From: an uncultured Methylobacter sp.
Lineage (GTDB): Bacteria > Pseudomonadota > Gammaproteobacteria > Methylococcales > Methylomonadaceae
Direction of reading: 5' to 3'
Assembly (NCBI GenBank): GCA_903831545.1
Contig: CAIKYI010000524.1
Span: 1 to 31,685 of the forward strand
DNA: 31,685 nucleotides
This document shows, piece after piece, positions 5,447 through 11,759 of this stretch (the stretch's first letter is position 1; the number at the start of each line of letters is the position of its first letter). The notes beneath the pieces are model-generated. The model did no database searches. It had not been told where the DNA came from and saw only the letters and a program-made list of their open reading frames with translations. A program made the position numbers and the translations under genes.

Positions 5447-5851
5447 ATGCGTACAATAAAATTTAGCTACATTTTTCAACATGAAGATACTGGTAGATAT
5501 ACTGAAAAGATTTTTGATTACTTAGGGCTATATCTTGGTTATGTAAAAAATTACTTAGATACTAACATGATTAGATGTATTGTTGTTGCCAAAAGACAAT
5601 TTACAGGACTAACCGACAAAAACGGAAAAGAGATTTATGAGGGGGATATTGTTGAGTGGGGCATGGATGGAGAAGAAATAACTATTAGGAGAGCGGTTGT
5701 AAATATTGACCCAGACATACAGTTTCAAAGATTTAATGATGTTGATTATGCATTCCAGTTCGGTAGCTTTGCTTATCAAGATACAGAAAATCATTTAGTG
5801 GTAATCGGCAACATCTACGAAAACCCTGAATTATTAAATAAAACAGCATGA
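5447..5851 (+). CDS. YopX-family protein
   Basis: A 134-aa protein with the YopX signature QFTGLTDKNGKEIYEGDIVEW at about residues 51-71, a middle part of variable strands, and the usual ending VVIGNIYENPELL. YopX proteins are small phage proteins of unresolved function, often found in accessory regions between replication and packaging genes. Here it is translationally coupled to the next gene by ATGA. Confidence 0.85.
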   Translation: MRTIKFSYIFQHEDTGRYTEKIFDYLGLYLGYVKNYLDTNMIRCIVVAKRQFTGLTDKNGKEIYEGDIVEWGMDGEEITIRRAVVNIDPDIQFQRFNDVDYAFQFGSFAYQDTENHLVVIGNIYENPELLNKTA

Positions 5852-6027
5852 ACCCTCAAAAAGTAACCAAGATAATATCAGACCTTAAGGCTGGTTTACC
5901 AATACCAAGAAAGACTAAGCAAGTGGCAATTGGCTTTTTACAGAACGTACAGAGTAAGCACAAGAATGCTGGAAAGGTTGAAGAAGAGGAGGCTATCAAG
6001 AAAGCGATTGAATTTCTTAATAAATAA
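5848..6027 (+). CDS. Hypothetical 59-aa helical protein
   Basis: Starts in an ATGA overlap with the YopX gene. Basic N-terminal half (MNPQKVTKIISDLKAGLPIPRKTKQV) and acidic helical end (VEEEEAIKKAIEFLNK). No family recognised. Confidence 0.5.
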   Translation: MNPQKVTKIISDLKAGLPIPRKTKQVAIGFLQNVQSKHKNAGKVEEEEAIKKAIEFLNK

Positions 6028-6043
6028 TTGGCAAAATTTGGCA
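6028..6043 (-). promoter_or_regulatory. TGCCAA direct-repeat element
   Basis: On the minus strand this reads TGCCAA-ATTT-TGCCAA, a direct repeat one helical turn apart, matching the element at 1345 at 14 of 16 positions. It starts right after a stop codon in a 112-nt gap (6028-6139) that otherwise shows no gene or clear promoter. Confidence 0.3.
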
Positions 6044-6139
6044 TTTTAAAAACACAAGGTACAATCTATCGGGCATAGTTAAAAAATCGCACCACACCCC
6101 CTAATTTGCCCAAATATGAGGGTTTAAAAAGCAAAGTCT

Positions 6140-6574
6140 ATGATACTAAAAGCTAAAATATCTAATGCTGACATAAAATGGGAAAATCCTGCCATAGTTT
6201 TGGCTGAACTTTCTAAGATGGGCGATGTCGAAGTTGTGGTAGAAATTAAGAAAGCCAAACACCTCCGGACCCTAAGACAAAACTCCGCAATTCATCTTTA
6301 CTTGAGCCAACTAGCAGAAAGTTTAAATTCAGCAGGATTTGATGTTAAAAAGACTATCCGGCAAGAAGTAGAAATACCTTGGTCAGCTTATAACTGCAAA
6401 GAACTTCTGTGGCGACCTGTGCAACAGGCTATGTTAGGTAAGAAATCAACAACCGAGCTTGAGAAAAAGGATGTCGATAAAATTTACGATATAATCAATA
6501 AGACTATCGGAGAAAGGACCGGAGTGCATTGTCCATTTCCAAATATTGAAACTATATATGAAGAAAGGTTTTAA
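6140..6574 (+). CDS. NinB-like recombination protein
   Basis: A 144-aa protein with the pattern LRTLRQNSAIHLYLSQLAESLNSAGFDVKKT, EIPWSAYNCKELLWRPVQQAMLGKKSTTEL and a C-terminal KIYDIINKTIGERTGV. This matches the phage family often annotated as NinB-like, related to lambda Orf, which helps load recombination proteins on single-stranded DNA. With ERF upstream and a NinG-like gene downstream the context is consistent. The family name is from memory of the motif, so function is moderately certain. Confidence 0.6.
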   Translation: MILKAKISNADIKWENPAIVLAELSKMGDVEVVVEIKKAKHLRTLRQNSAIHLYLSQLAESLNSAGFDVKKTIRQEVEIPWSAYNCKELLWRPVQQAMLGKKSTTELEKKDVDKIYDIINKTIGERTGVHCPFPNIETIYEERF

Positions 6575-6857
6575 TTCAAAACAGGAAATAGTGTCGGCAC
6601 TTCTGGCTTGTGGATATAAGCTTTACGGAGAAAACGATAACTGGTTTTTTAAAAAAGATATTTGGAACCCAACCATTCACCCAATGCTAAGACACCATTT
6701 TCATGCCATTATAGATTATAACTGCCAAATTCTTAACCTGCATATAGATAAGCCAGTTCGCATAAATAAACATAAAACAATGCAAAAAGGCGATGCCATT
6801 CAGTCGGAAATGGATAGCATAAGTAATATAATAGATAAAATGATAATAAATGCCTAA
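6558..6857 (+). CDS. Hypothetical 99-aa protein
   Basis: Overlaps the NinB-like gene by 17 nt. I use ATG 6558 (TATATATG context), though an in-frame TTG at 6546 would add four residues. The product is rich in His and aromatic residues (WNPTIHPMLRHHFHAII) with a Lys/Arg patch near the middle and a helical end. His residues might bind metal, but no known motif fits. Confidence 0.55.
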   Translation: MKKGFNSKQEIVSALLACGYKLYGENDNWFFKKDIWNPTIHPMLRHHFHAIIDYNCQILNLHIDKPVRINKHKTMQKGDAIQSEMDSISNIIDKMIINA

Positions 6858-6978
6858 ATATTACTGCACAAAAAATAAATCAGACATAGCTTACCCTAAG
6901 GTTTTAGCAGTGTGTTTGTTGAAAAGTTGTCCGTTTTTAAAAAGATTAAATAAAACCCATGCTAAAAGAAAAAGGTAA
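6850..6978 (+). CDS. Small basic Cys-containing protein, 42 aa
   Basis: ATG 6850 overlaps the previous gene by 8 nt, and the frame ends 20 nt into the NinG-like gene. The product MPKYYCTKNKSDIAYPKVLAV... has three cysteines and a very basic tail (LNKTHAKRKR). Overlap at both ends is the only support beyond an open frame. Confidence 0.35.
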   Translation: MPKYYCTKNKSDIAYPKVLAVCLLKSCPFLKRLNKTHAKRKR

Positions 6979-7501
6979 ATGCAAAAAATGTGACAAAAAG
7001 AGATGTGCTAATGTGTCTTTATGTTTTACTCACTACAGGGAGGCTGAACGAGAAAAGAAACTAATGAAAAAAGAAAAATCCAAGCTTAGAAAGGAGAGCA
7101 GTAAGAAGTTTCAGGAAAGCGAAAGGAAAAAGCTACACAAAGAAGCGTGGAGGCTGATGAGTGAAATAGTGAGGCGTGACGGAGTAAATCTTGATGGTTA
7201 TGGCGAGTGTTATACTTGTGGGGCAGTAATTCACTGGACATCGGCAAACGCTGGACACTTCAAACACGACAGATTGGACTTTGACTTCAGAAATCTTAAG
7301 AGACAGTGCGTGGCTTGTAACCTACATCACTCCGGTAGGCTCGACGTCTACGCTGAGAAGTTGATAGAAGAGAATGGGTTAGAATGGTTTAAAAAGTTAT
7401 CCACTGACGCAAATGCTTATAATAAATATACTGTGGATAAACTAAAAGAAATCATAAAAGACCTGCAAAATAGGCGGTTATTACTACTTGACACTATTTG
7501 A
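6959..7501 (+). CDS. NinG / Rap-like recombination endonuclease
   Basis: A 180-aa protein. The N-terminus holds a short Cys cluster (CKKC, C16, C22, H25), then a highly charged helix (30-75). The C-terminal half has the NinG zinc/nuclease pattern: CYTC (84-87), AGHF (His100), FDFRNLKRQC (Cys117) and CNLHHSG (Cys120). Lambda NinG (Rap) is a Holliday-junction endonuclease that resolves recombination intermediates. ERF and NinB-like genes upstream support a full recombination module. The last bases overlap the promoter at 7488. Confidence 0.8.
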   Translation: MLKEKGKCKKCDKKRCANVSLCFTHYREAEREKKLMKKEKSKLRKESSKKFQESERKKLHKEAWRLMSEIVRRDGVNLDGYGECYTCGAVIHWTSANAGHFKHDRLDFDFRNLKRQCVACNLHHSGRLDVYAEKLIEENGLEWFKKLSTDANAYNKYTVDKLKEIIKDLQNRRLLLLDTI

Positions 7502-7516
7502 TATGTTTGATATATT
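7488..7516 (+). promoter_or_regulatory. Sigma-70 promoter, early class
   Basis: TTGACA (7488-7493), 17-bp spacer, TATATT (7511-7516) with extended -10 TG at 7508. It overlaps the 3' end of the NinG-like gene. At 25 of 29 positions it equals the promoter at 1372, spacer included, so both may answer to the same regulator. Predicted start is near 7523, at the first stem of the leader RNA. Confidence 0.85.
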
Positions 7517-7521
7517 TAAGA

Positions 7522-7597
7522 TGTTGAGGGAAATAAATCAGAATTCTGCACAAAACCCGTAGCCACTGCCCTCAACAAGCCGACTGAGGGTTTTGTG
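7522..7597 (+). ncRNA. 5' leader RNA with interlocking stems (pseudoknot or switch)
   Basis: TGTTGAGGG (7522-7530) pairs perfectly with CCCTCAACA (7569-7577), and CACAAAACCC (7549-7558) pairs perfectly with GGGTTTTGTG (7588-7597). The stems interlock, with linkers of 18, 10 and 10 nt, long enough for a pseudoknot. CCCTCA can instead pair with TGAGGG (7585-7590), giving an alternative fold. Transcription from the promoter at 7488 should begin at or within the first base of the first stem. The gene at 7615 starts 17 nt after the last stem. No known riboswitch class is recognised. Confidence 0.65.
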
Positions 7598-7614
7598 TTA
7601 GATTTAAAAACTAT

Positions 7615-7821
7615 ATGGAAAGAAAAGGCGTAAAAATTGGTGACAAATTTATGACACCCGGAAAATTCAAAAGAGAGGCAACCGTAGTAGATATTTATAC
7701 AGTAACTAATAGTCAAGGTGAAGTTGTTAGACACGAATGCATTGCGACTTATAGTCTAGGAGAGCAGAAAATGATATACAACGTAGCTTTTTCAACAGTA
7801 ATAATGAATAGGCTTAGATAA
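7615..7821 (+). CDS. 68-aa protein behind a structured leader
   Basis: Starts in the AAAACTATATG context. MERKGVKIGDKFMTPGKFKREATVVDIYTVTN... reads as a small beta barrel (strand-rich, KIGDKF...ATVVDIY...ECIATYSLGEQ), similar to short SH3/KOW-like phage proteins, but no family is certain. It is the only gene between a strong promoter with leader RNA and structured RNA region B. Confidence 0.6.
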   Translation: MERKGVKIGDKFMTPGKFKREATVVDIYTVTNSQGEVVRHECIATYSLGEQKMIYNVAFSTVIMNRLR

Positions 7822-8180
7822 TAAAACCGCTTGGCTACCGATTCTAAATAGTAGGATAACTGTTGGGGAGCAGCAAGCATCATAAACCTATAAAGTAGCA
7901 GAAAGGTTTATACTTTGAAATCAGGGGGTAAGGTGGGGTGAGTTATTACGCAAAACGAAAGGCAGTCTATGTGACTGAATAATCAAAACAAGGTTCATCG
8001 TTCCCATTAACTCAAATACCCCTATCGGCAGACCTAGGCATAGTACATTAAGGTAATGTCCCTGAATCAACAGGGTGTAACGACGCTAACCAGCACGCCT
8101 CTATCTGGTGTAAATTTTACACAATATGCGAACCAGCTAGTCGGACTATATAAAGCTGATGACCCTGCCCTCTGATTCTA
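7822..8180 (+). ncRNA. Large structured RNA, region B
   Basis: This 380-nt gap (7822-8201) has no open frame but many stems: GCTTG/CAAGC (7829-7833/7874-7878) around CTAC/GTAG (7835-7838/7851-7854); ATAAACCT/AGGTTTAT (7882-7889/7904-7911); long-range GGGGTA/TACCCC (7925-7930/8017-8022) and TGAGTTA/TAACTCA (7939-7945/8008-8014) enclosing CAGTC/GACTG (7963-7977); ACATTA/TAATGT (8045-8059); CCCTG/CAGGG (8060-8075); ACCAG/CTGGT (8089-8109); and GTGTAAA/TTTACAC (8108-8122). Blocks at 7820, 7853, 7989 and 8130 match region A in order. A genome-packed phage keeping this much folded non-coding sequence suggests a functional RNA. Confidence 0.6.
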
Positions 8181-8201
8181 AGGTAATTAATAAATAATAG
8201 T

Positions 8202-8357
8202 ATGAAAATATATACATACAAAGACATTGATGGAATTTTAAGACCAAGGGCTTTCGTTTCTTTTGAAGATGAAATTCAATACAGAGAAAAGGATGTTAAG
8301 GCAATGCTAAAAGATGGTGGCGAAATTGTTTTGTGTGAACTAACTGAAATTAAATAA
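8202..8357 (+). CDS. Hypothetical 51-aa protein
   Basis: First gene after structured RNA region B. MKIYTYKDIDGILRPRAFVSFEDEI... is acidic and strand/helix mixed, ending IVLCELTEIK. It is followed 1 nt later by the next ATG. Function unknown. Confidence 0.5.
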   Translation: MKIYTYKDIDGILRPRAFVSFEDEIQYREKDVKAMLKDGGEIVLCELTEIK

Positions 8358-8358
8358 T

Positions 8359-8454
8359 ATGGAAATAATAAAATTCATGTACGAGCACTGGTTCTTAACA
8401 ATGATATTCCTTAGTTGTTTTTCTGGTGCTAAGTGGTTAACTATTAATAAATAA
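8359..8454 (+). CDS. 31-aa membrane peptide
   Basis: MEIIKFMYEHWF... followed by a hydrophobic stretch (LTMIFLSCFSGA) and a short basic tail. Starts 1 nt after one stop and ends 1 nt before the next ATG, both in the TAATATG junction, which supports translation despite its size. Confidence 0.45.
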   Translation: MEIIKFMYEHWFLTMIFLSCFSGAKWLTINK

Positions 8455-8455
8455 T

Positions 8456-8614
8456 ATGAAACAAGATAAAAAATTTAAGCCATATATAATTTCAATTAGT
8501 TGCGATGAGAACGGAAATTTAGGTTCAATGGGCACTAGTCAAGAGTTTCATGACATTAAAGTTATTCAAAGAATTAACCAATTTATTCAAAAAGAATTAA
8601 GCAAAAAACAATGA
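8456..8614 (+). CDS. Hypothetical 52-aa protein
   Basis: MKQDKKFKPYIISISCDENGNLGSMG... contains an alternating hydrophobic strand and a basic helical end (VIQRINQFIQKELSKKQ). ATGA overlap with the next gene. No family recognised. Confidence 0.5.
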   Translation: MKQDKKFKPYIISISCDENGNLGSMGTSQEFHDIKVIQRINQFIQKELSKKQ

Positions 8615-8796
8615 CAAAAGCTGAAGCACGAAAAGAAGCTACCGTAGTCTTAAAGAAAGATGCTGGTGATTATTCCATGAGAAGTTGTTGGAAGTGCAAC
8701 GGAGCTCATGAACATCTCAAAGAACTATCACATCCTCTTTGTTGCTTTGAGTGTGGTGAGTGGTATTTTAAGGGTATTAATATAACTAAAAAGTAA
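8611..8796 (+). CDS. Zinc-finger-like 61-aa protein
   Basis: The Cys/His set CWKCNGAHEH...HPLCCFECGEW can ligate zinc, with a basic N-terminal helix (TKAEARKEATVVLKK). Translationally coupled by ATGA to the upstream gene. Probably a nucleic-acid or protein-binding accessory factor; family unknown. Confidence 0.55.
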   Translation: MTKAEARKEATVVLKKDAGDYSMRSCWKCNGAHEHLKELSHPLCCFECGEWYFKGINITKK

Positions 8797-8797
8797 T

Positions 8798-9121
8798 ATG
8801 ACAAGTTTAACCGCCCTGTGGCTCGCCTCTTACCTTAACATCCAAATAGTCTATCAACTTACACCTCTCTGTATCGCTAATGGTTGGTCTGGATGCTACT
8901 ATCCAGGAGAGGAAAGAGTCTTAGTTAAGAAAGGATTAAGTCCTTATTGGACTAATAAGATTATTCTGCACGAGCTTGGACACTACTGCTATGCCAAACT
9001 AAAGAGTGATATGTCAGAAGATAGTGCAATGGACTTTGCTAATGCACTAACTGACGGAGAAATAGTGCACACTAACGAATATTACGATAACCTAATAAAA
9101 GATTGCCAAATAAAATTTTAA
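8798..9121 (+). CDS. HExxH mini metalloprotease-like protein
   Basis: A 107-aa protein with a clear zinc-protease motif: NKIILHELGHYCYAKL, with His58, Glu59 and His62. A later acidic segment (SAMDFANALTDGEIV) could give the third ligand. The arrangement resembles a minimal ImmA/IrrE-type peptidase core, a family that cleaves phage repressors, but no repressor is seen nearby and the protein is shorter than most. ATG 8798 follows the previous stop by 1 nt. Proteolytic activity and target are inferred. Confidence 0.6.
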   Translation: MTSLTALWLASYLNIQIVYQLTPLCIANGWSGCYYPGEERVLVKKGLSPYWTNKIILHELGHYCYAKLKSDMSEDSAMDFANALTDGEIVHTNEYYDNLIKDCQIKF

Positions 9122-9122
9122 T

Positions 9123-9374
9123 ATGAAATATCAATTCACTTTTAAAAAACTATACCAAAAAGTCAAAGAGGGCGAGTACATTTATGCCATAGTAGCATAT
9201 GCAAACGACCCATGTTTAATAAAGAAATATCCAGATGGCTATCTCAAATCATGGACATCAACAAATCCTTATGAGAATGAAACATACATAGCTCAATATA
9301 GAAAAATGCTGAGAATAGACCTACTGTTTGTGTATATTTACTTTGAATGGACATCTAAAGAAATAACTTATTAA
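9123..9374 (+). CDS. Hypothetical 83-aa aromatic-rich protein
   Basis: Unusually rich in Tyr and Trp (KLYQKVKEGEYIYAIVAYA, KYPDGYLKSW, YIYFEW). Starts 1 nt after the previous stop. Not membrane-like overall despite one hydrophobic stretch (LLFVYIYF). Unknown function. Confidence 0.55.
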   Translation: MKYQFTFKKLYQKVKEGEYIYAIVAYANDPCLIKKYPDGYLKSWTSTNPYENETYIAQYRKMLRIDLLFVYIYFEWTSKEITY

Positions 9375-9375
9375 T

Positions 9376-9546
9376 ATGAAACCACTACTAATCTTAATGT
9401 TCATACTTGGACTAATCGCTGGTATTCTAGGAGTACTAGCAGCCAGACAGGCTTATGCTGTCCAAGTTACAGCTTCGGTCTTACCTAATAAATGTAATCA
9501 ATGCATATCCCTATGCCAACAAAAGTGTGTCGTAAATGTCAAATAG
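9376..9546 (+). CDS. Signal-anchored Cys-rich peptide, 56 aa
   Basis: MKPLLILMFILGLIAGILGVLAA is a signal peptide or N-terminal anchor; AARQAYA could be a cleavage region near residue 28. The exported part has CNQC and C...QQKC motifs (four Cys), suggesting disulfides outside the membrane. It overlaps the next gene by 46 nt in another frame. Could be a periplasmic or envelope-acting exclusion or lysis accessory; speculative. Confidence 0.5.
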   Translation: MKPLLILMFILGLIAGILGVLAARQAYAVQVTASVLPNKCNQCISLCQQKCVVNVK

Positions 9547-9737
9547 AAAAGCCCTTAGAAGACTTCTATAAATACAGCAACTACTACAAAGATGCTTGGA
9601 AGCCTCAATGCAAAGAGTGTGATAAGAAAGAGAGGTATCCTAAAACAATTAAAGAACCAGAGGGTAAGAGTTATGCAGAGAGGTTGGCTGAGTATAAAGA
9701 AATTAATAAAAAAGATTATGCAAGTAAGACAATTTGA
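9501..9737 (+). CDS. Small zinc-ribbon protein (CxxC...CxxC), 78 aa
   Basis: MPTKVCRKCQIEKPLEDFYKYSNYYKDAWKPQCKECDKKERY is the widespread phage pattern with CxxC, a KPLxxFY turn, then CKEC, followed by a long charged helix. Starts at ATG 9501 or 9513; the latter gives the usual MPTKVC beginning. The family includes HNH-like and endonuclease VII-like zinc ribbons, but no catalytic residues are visible here. Confidence 0.6.
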   Translation: MHIPMPTKVCRKCQIEKPLEDFYKYSNYYKDAWKPQCKECDKKERYPKTIKEPEGKSYAERLAEYKEINKKDYASKTI

Positions 9738-10080
9738 AACAGGTGCCACTAAAAGCTCAGATGCTGGTAAGCCAAATTATCACGCCATATTATCTCCCCT
9801 GGTTATCCATCGCTATGGTGAGTATATGAACAAACATAGGTTACAACCAGACGGAAGCTTGAGGCAACCAGACAACTGGAAAAAAGGCATACCACAAGCA
9901 GATTACTTTGATTCGATGCACAGACACTTCTTAGACCTTTGGCTTCACCACGATGGCTTTTCTAGCTTCACAGTGGAGGATTATGAGGAGTCACTGACAG
10001 CTTTATACTTTAATGTGCAAGGTTACTTACATGAAATCTTAAAAGAAAAATATGCAAAAAATAACCAAGACACAATATAA
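9718..10080 (+). CDS. dATP/dGTP diphosphohydrolase-domain-like protein
   Basis: Using ATG 9718 (the frame is open back to 9592 but overlaps the zinc-ribbon gene), the 120-aa product reads GATKSSDAGKPNYHAILSP, RYGEYMNKHRLQPDG, DNWKKGIPQADYFDSMHRHFLDLWLHHDG. This order (GKP, Y..Y, NW+KG, RH) resembles a phage family annotated as dATP/dGTP diphosphohydrolase N-terminal domain (DUF5664). That would hydrolyse purine dNTPs and alter nucleotide pools. Here the typical GE..D metal motif is less clear, so the activity is uncertain. Confidence 0.55.
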   Translation: MQVRQFETGATKSSDAGKPNYHAILSPLVIHRYGEYMNKHRLQPDGSLRQPDNWKKGIPQADYFDSMHRHFLDLWLHHDGFSSFTVEDYEESLTALYFNVQGYLHEILKEKYAKNNQDTI

Positions 10081-10210
10081 CAGACTGCCAGTAGAGAAAA
10101 AGATGGAGATGATGAGAAAAAAGATAAAAGGAGAACTAAAAATAGTAAACGATGACGAGGCTGAAGATATAATGGACTTCTTTAGAGGGTTTGCCAACGT
10201 AAAACACTAG
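10052..10210 (+). CDS. 52-aa charged protein
   Basis: MQKITKTQYNRLPVEKKMEMMRKKIKG... is a basic helix followed by an acidic helix (VNDDEAEDIMDFFRGF). It overlaps the previous gene by 29 nt, and its stop codon TAG is the start of the TAGACA -35 box at 10208. Function unknown. Confidence 0.5.
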   Translation: MQKITKTQYNRLPVEKKMEMMRKKIKGELKIVNDDEAEDIMDFFRGFANVKH

Positions 10211-10236
10211 ACACATTTGATATAAAAGTGTATAAT
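10208..10236 (+). promoter_or_regulatory. Promoter of the packaging/methylation module
   Basis: TAGACA (10208-10213), 17-bp spacer, consensus TATAAT (10231-10236) with TG directly upstream. The same TAGAC...(17)...TGTATAAT pattern recurs at 13665 and 28468. Confidence 0.85.
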
Positions 10237-10256
10237 TACATTATAAATAATAAAAT

Positions 10257-10460
10257 ATGTCAATTTTAAAAAGAAAAAAGGCGGTTGAACAACCAAAAGT
10301 TAAGGAAGTAATCGAAAACATCGATGAAGTAATACAAGAAGTAGAGGAAGTGCAAGGCATAAGAGTTGAAGAGCCAAAACCAACATTTAAATTTCTTTAT
10401 AACGGCATTCCACACAAAAAGGAGTTTGTTAACGGTCAGTATGTCGTCACCAAGCTTTAA
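10257..10460 (+). CDS. 67-aa acidic-linker protein
   Basis: Begins with a basic patch (SILKRKKAVEQPK), then an acidic helix (VIENIDEVIQEVEEVQ) and a small C-terminal unit (FKFLYNGIPHKKEFVNGQYVV). First gene behind the promoter at 10208. Not recognised. Confidence 0.6.
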   Translation: MSILKRKKAVEQPKVKEVIENIDEVIQEVEEVQGIRVEEPKPTFKFLYNGIPHKKEFVNGQYVVTKL

Positions 10461-10563
10461 TTGGTTTTATAATATAAAAAACAACTTTGAGGAGTTAGAA
10501 TTAAAGAAACCTATAATTAAAAATATGGCTTGCAAACCAAAACCTAAGGGTAAAAAGAAATAA
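10441..10563 (+). CDS. 40-aa basic peptide
   Basis: ATG 10441 overlaps the previous gene by 20 nt; the frame is also open upstream to 10366. MSSPSFNWFYNIKNNFEELELKK... ends in a strongly basic tail (CKPKPKGKKK). It ends in a TAATG overlap with the methyltransferase start, which supports coupled translation. Confidence 0.45.
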   Translation: MSSPSFNWFYNIKNNFEELELKKPIIKNMACKPKPKGKKK

Positions 10564-11759
10564 TGTTGATAGAAAACATTAAAATAGCATTATTGTTGGA
10601 ATACGAAAAAAACCACAGGACTCACCCACCTAAGCAGGTTGATTTATTGGCTAAAAATATTGAGAAGTTCGGATTTACAACACCAATTTTAGTTGACGAT
10701 AATAATGTAATAATTGCTGGTCACGGAAGATTGTTAGCACTAAAAAAACTTAAAAAAGAAGAAGCACCTTGTGTTAGAATGAAAGGACTGACTGAAGATG
10801 AGGTGAAGACTTTAAGACTTGCTGACAACCAGATAGCCTTAATGGGAGAGACAGACATGAAATTGGTCATTGAAGAGTTGAAAGGCTTATCGGCTGAAAT
10901 GTTAGACCTTACCGGATTTGATAAAGACTTAATTATTGAACCAGACGACAAAGACGATGAAGTGCCTGATGTGCCAGAAGAACCACAAAGTAAGATTGGT
11001 GATATTTATATATTAGGACAGCACAGAGTTTTATGTGGGGATAGTACCAAGATTAAGGATGTTGAGAGGCTGATGGATGGTAAAAAGGCGGATATGTATT
11101 TAAGCGACCCGCCATATAACGTAGACTACGAGGGCAAAACAAAAGATGCTCTTAAAATTCAAAATGATAAAAAGACTGACGGAGACTTTAGACAGTTTTT
11201 AATAGACGCTTTCGCTGGTGTAGATGCATTTTTGAAGCAGGGTGGTGTATTTTATATATGGCATGCAGATTCAGAGGGTTATAATTTTAGAGGAGCTTGC
11301 CACGAAGTAGGATGGACTGTTAGGCAATGTCTTATTTGGAATAAAAGCTCTATGGTAATGGGCAGACAAGATTATCACTGGAAACATGAGCCTTGTCTAT
11401 ACGGATGGAAAGATGGTGCTGGTCATTTGTGGGCAACAGACAGAAAACAAACAACAGTATTAAACTTTGAAATACCAAGCAGAAACGGAGAGCACCCAAC
11501 AATGAAACCAATAGAACTGCTTGCTTATCAAATACAAAACAACACCAAGGGAGAAGATATAATAATTGACAACTTTCTTGGCTCCGGCTCAACCCTAATA
11601 GCATCAGAAAAGACGGGAAGAATATGTTACGGTATGGAGTTAGACCCTAAATACGCTGACGTGATTGTGCAAAGATATTGTGACTATGCAGGTACTAATA
11701 AAATTATTAAGAACGGTAAACAAATAACATGGACAAAGGCGGAAGACCAAGCAAAATGA
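10563..11759 (+). CDS. ParB-like domain / DNA methyltransferase fusion
   Basis: A 398-aa protein in two parts. Residues 1-130 are a ParB/Srx-type domain: KNHRTHPPKQVDLLAKNIEKFGFTTPI, IIAGHGRLLALKKL and LRLADNQIAL. Residues about 140-398 are an AdoMet-dependent amino-methyltransferase: motif IV SDPPY (181-185) precedes motif I DNFLGSGST (336-344), the beta-class order, with HPTMKPIELLAYQI between. It should methylate adenine or cytosine amino groups, protecting phage DNA or marking it for packaging. The fusion is common in phages, typically beside terminase as here. It overlaps terS by 31 nt. Confidence 0.9.
   Translation: MLIENIKIALLLEYEKNHRTHPPKQVDLLAKNIEKFGFTTPILVDDNNVIIAGHGRLLALKKLKKEEAPCVRMKGLTEDEVKTLRLADNQIALMGETDMKLVIEELKGLSAEMLDLTGFDKDLIIEPDDKDDEVPDVPEEPQSKIGDIYILGQHRVLCGDSTKIKDVERLMDGKKADMYLSDPPYNVDYEGKTKDALKIQNDKKTDGDFRQFLIDAFAGVDAFLKQGGVFYIWHADSEGYNFRGACHEVGWTVRQCLIWNKSSMVMGRQDYHWKHEPCLYGWKDGAGHLWATDRKQTTVLNFEIPSRNGEHPTMKPIELLAYQIQNNTKGEDIIIDNFLGSGSTLIASEKTGRICYGMELDPKYADVIVQRYCDYAGTNKIIKNGKQITWTKAEDQAK

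Noticed and set aside
7882..7916. A pseudoknot from ATAAACCT/AGGTTTAT and AAAGT/ACTTT
   Set aside because: No linker remains between the first stem's 3' arm and the second stem's 3' arm, so both cannot form at once. Only the 8-bp stem is kept.
7923..7938. A G-quadruplex
   Set aside because: The G-runs are 5, 2 and 4 long with no fourth adequate run, and they pair better with the C-run at 8019.
7822..8201. A group I intron or tmRNA remnant
   Set aside because: Stretches such as GGACTATA look vaguely intron-like, but the P/Q/R/S core cannot be assembled and no split gene flanks the region. No tmRNA tag or tRNA-like ends are visible.
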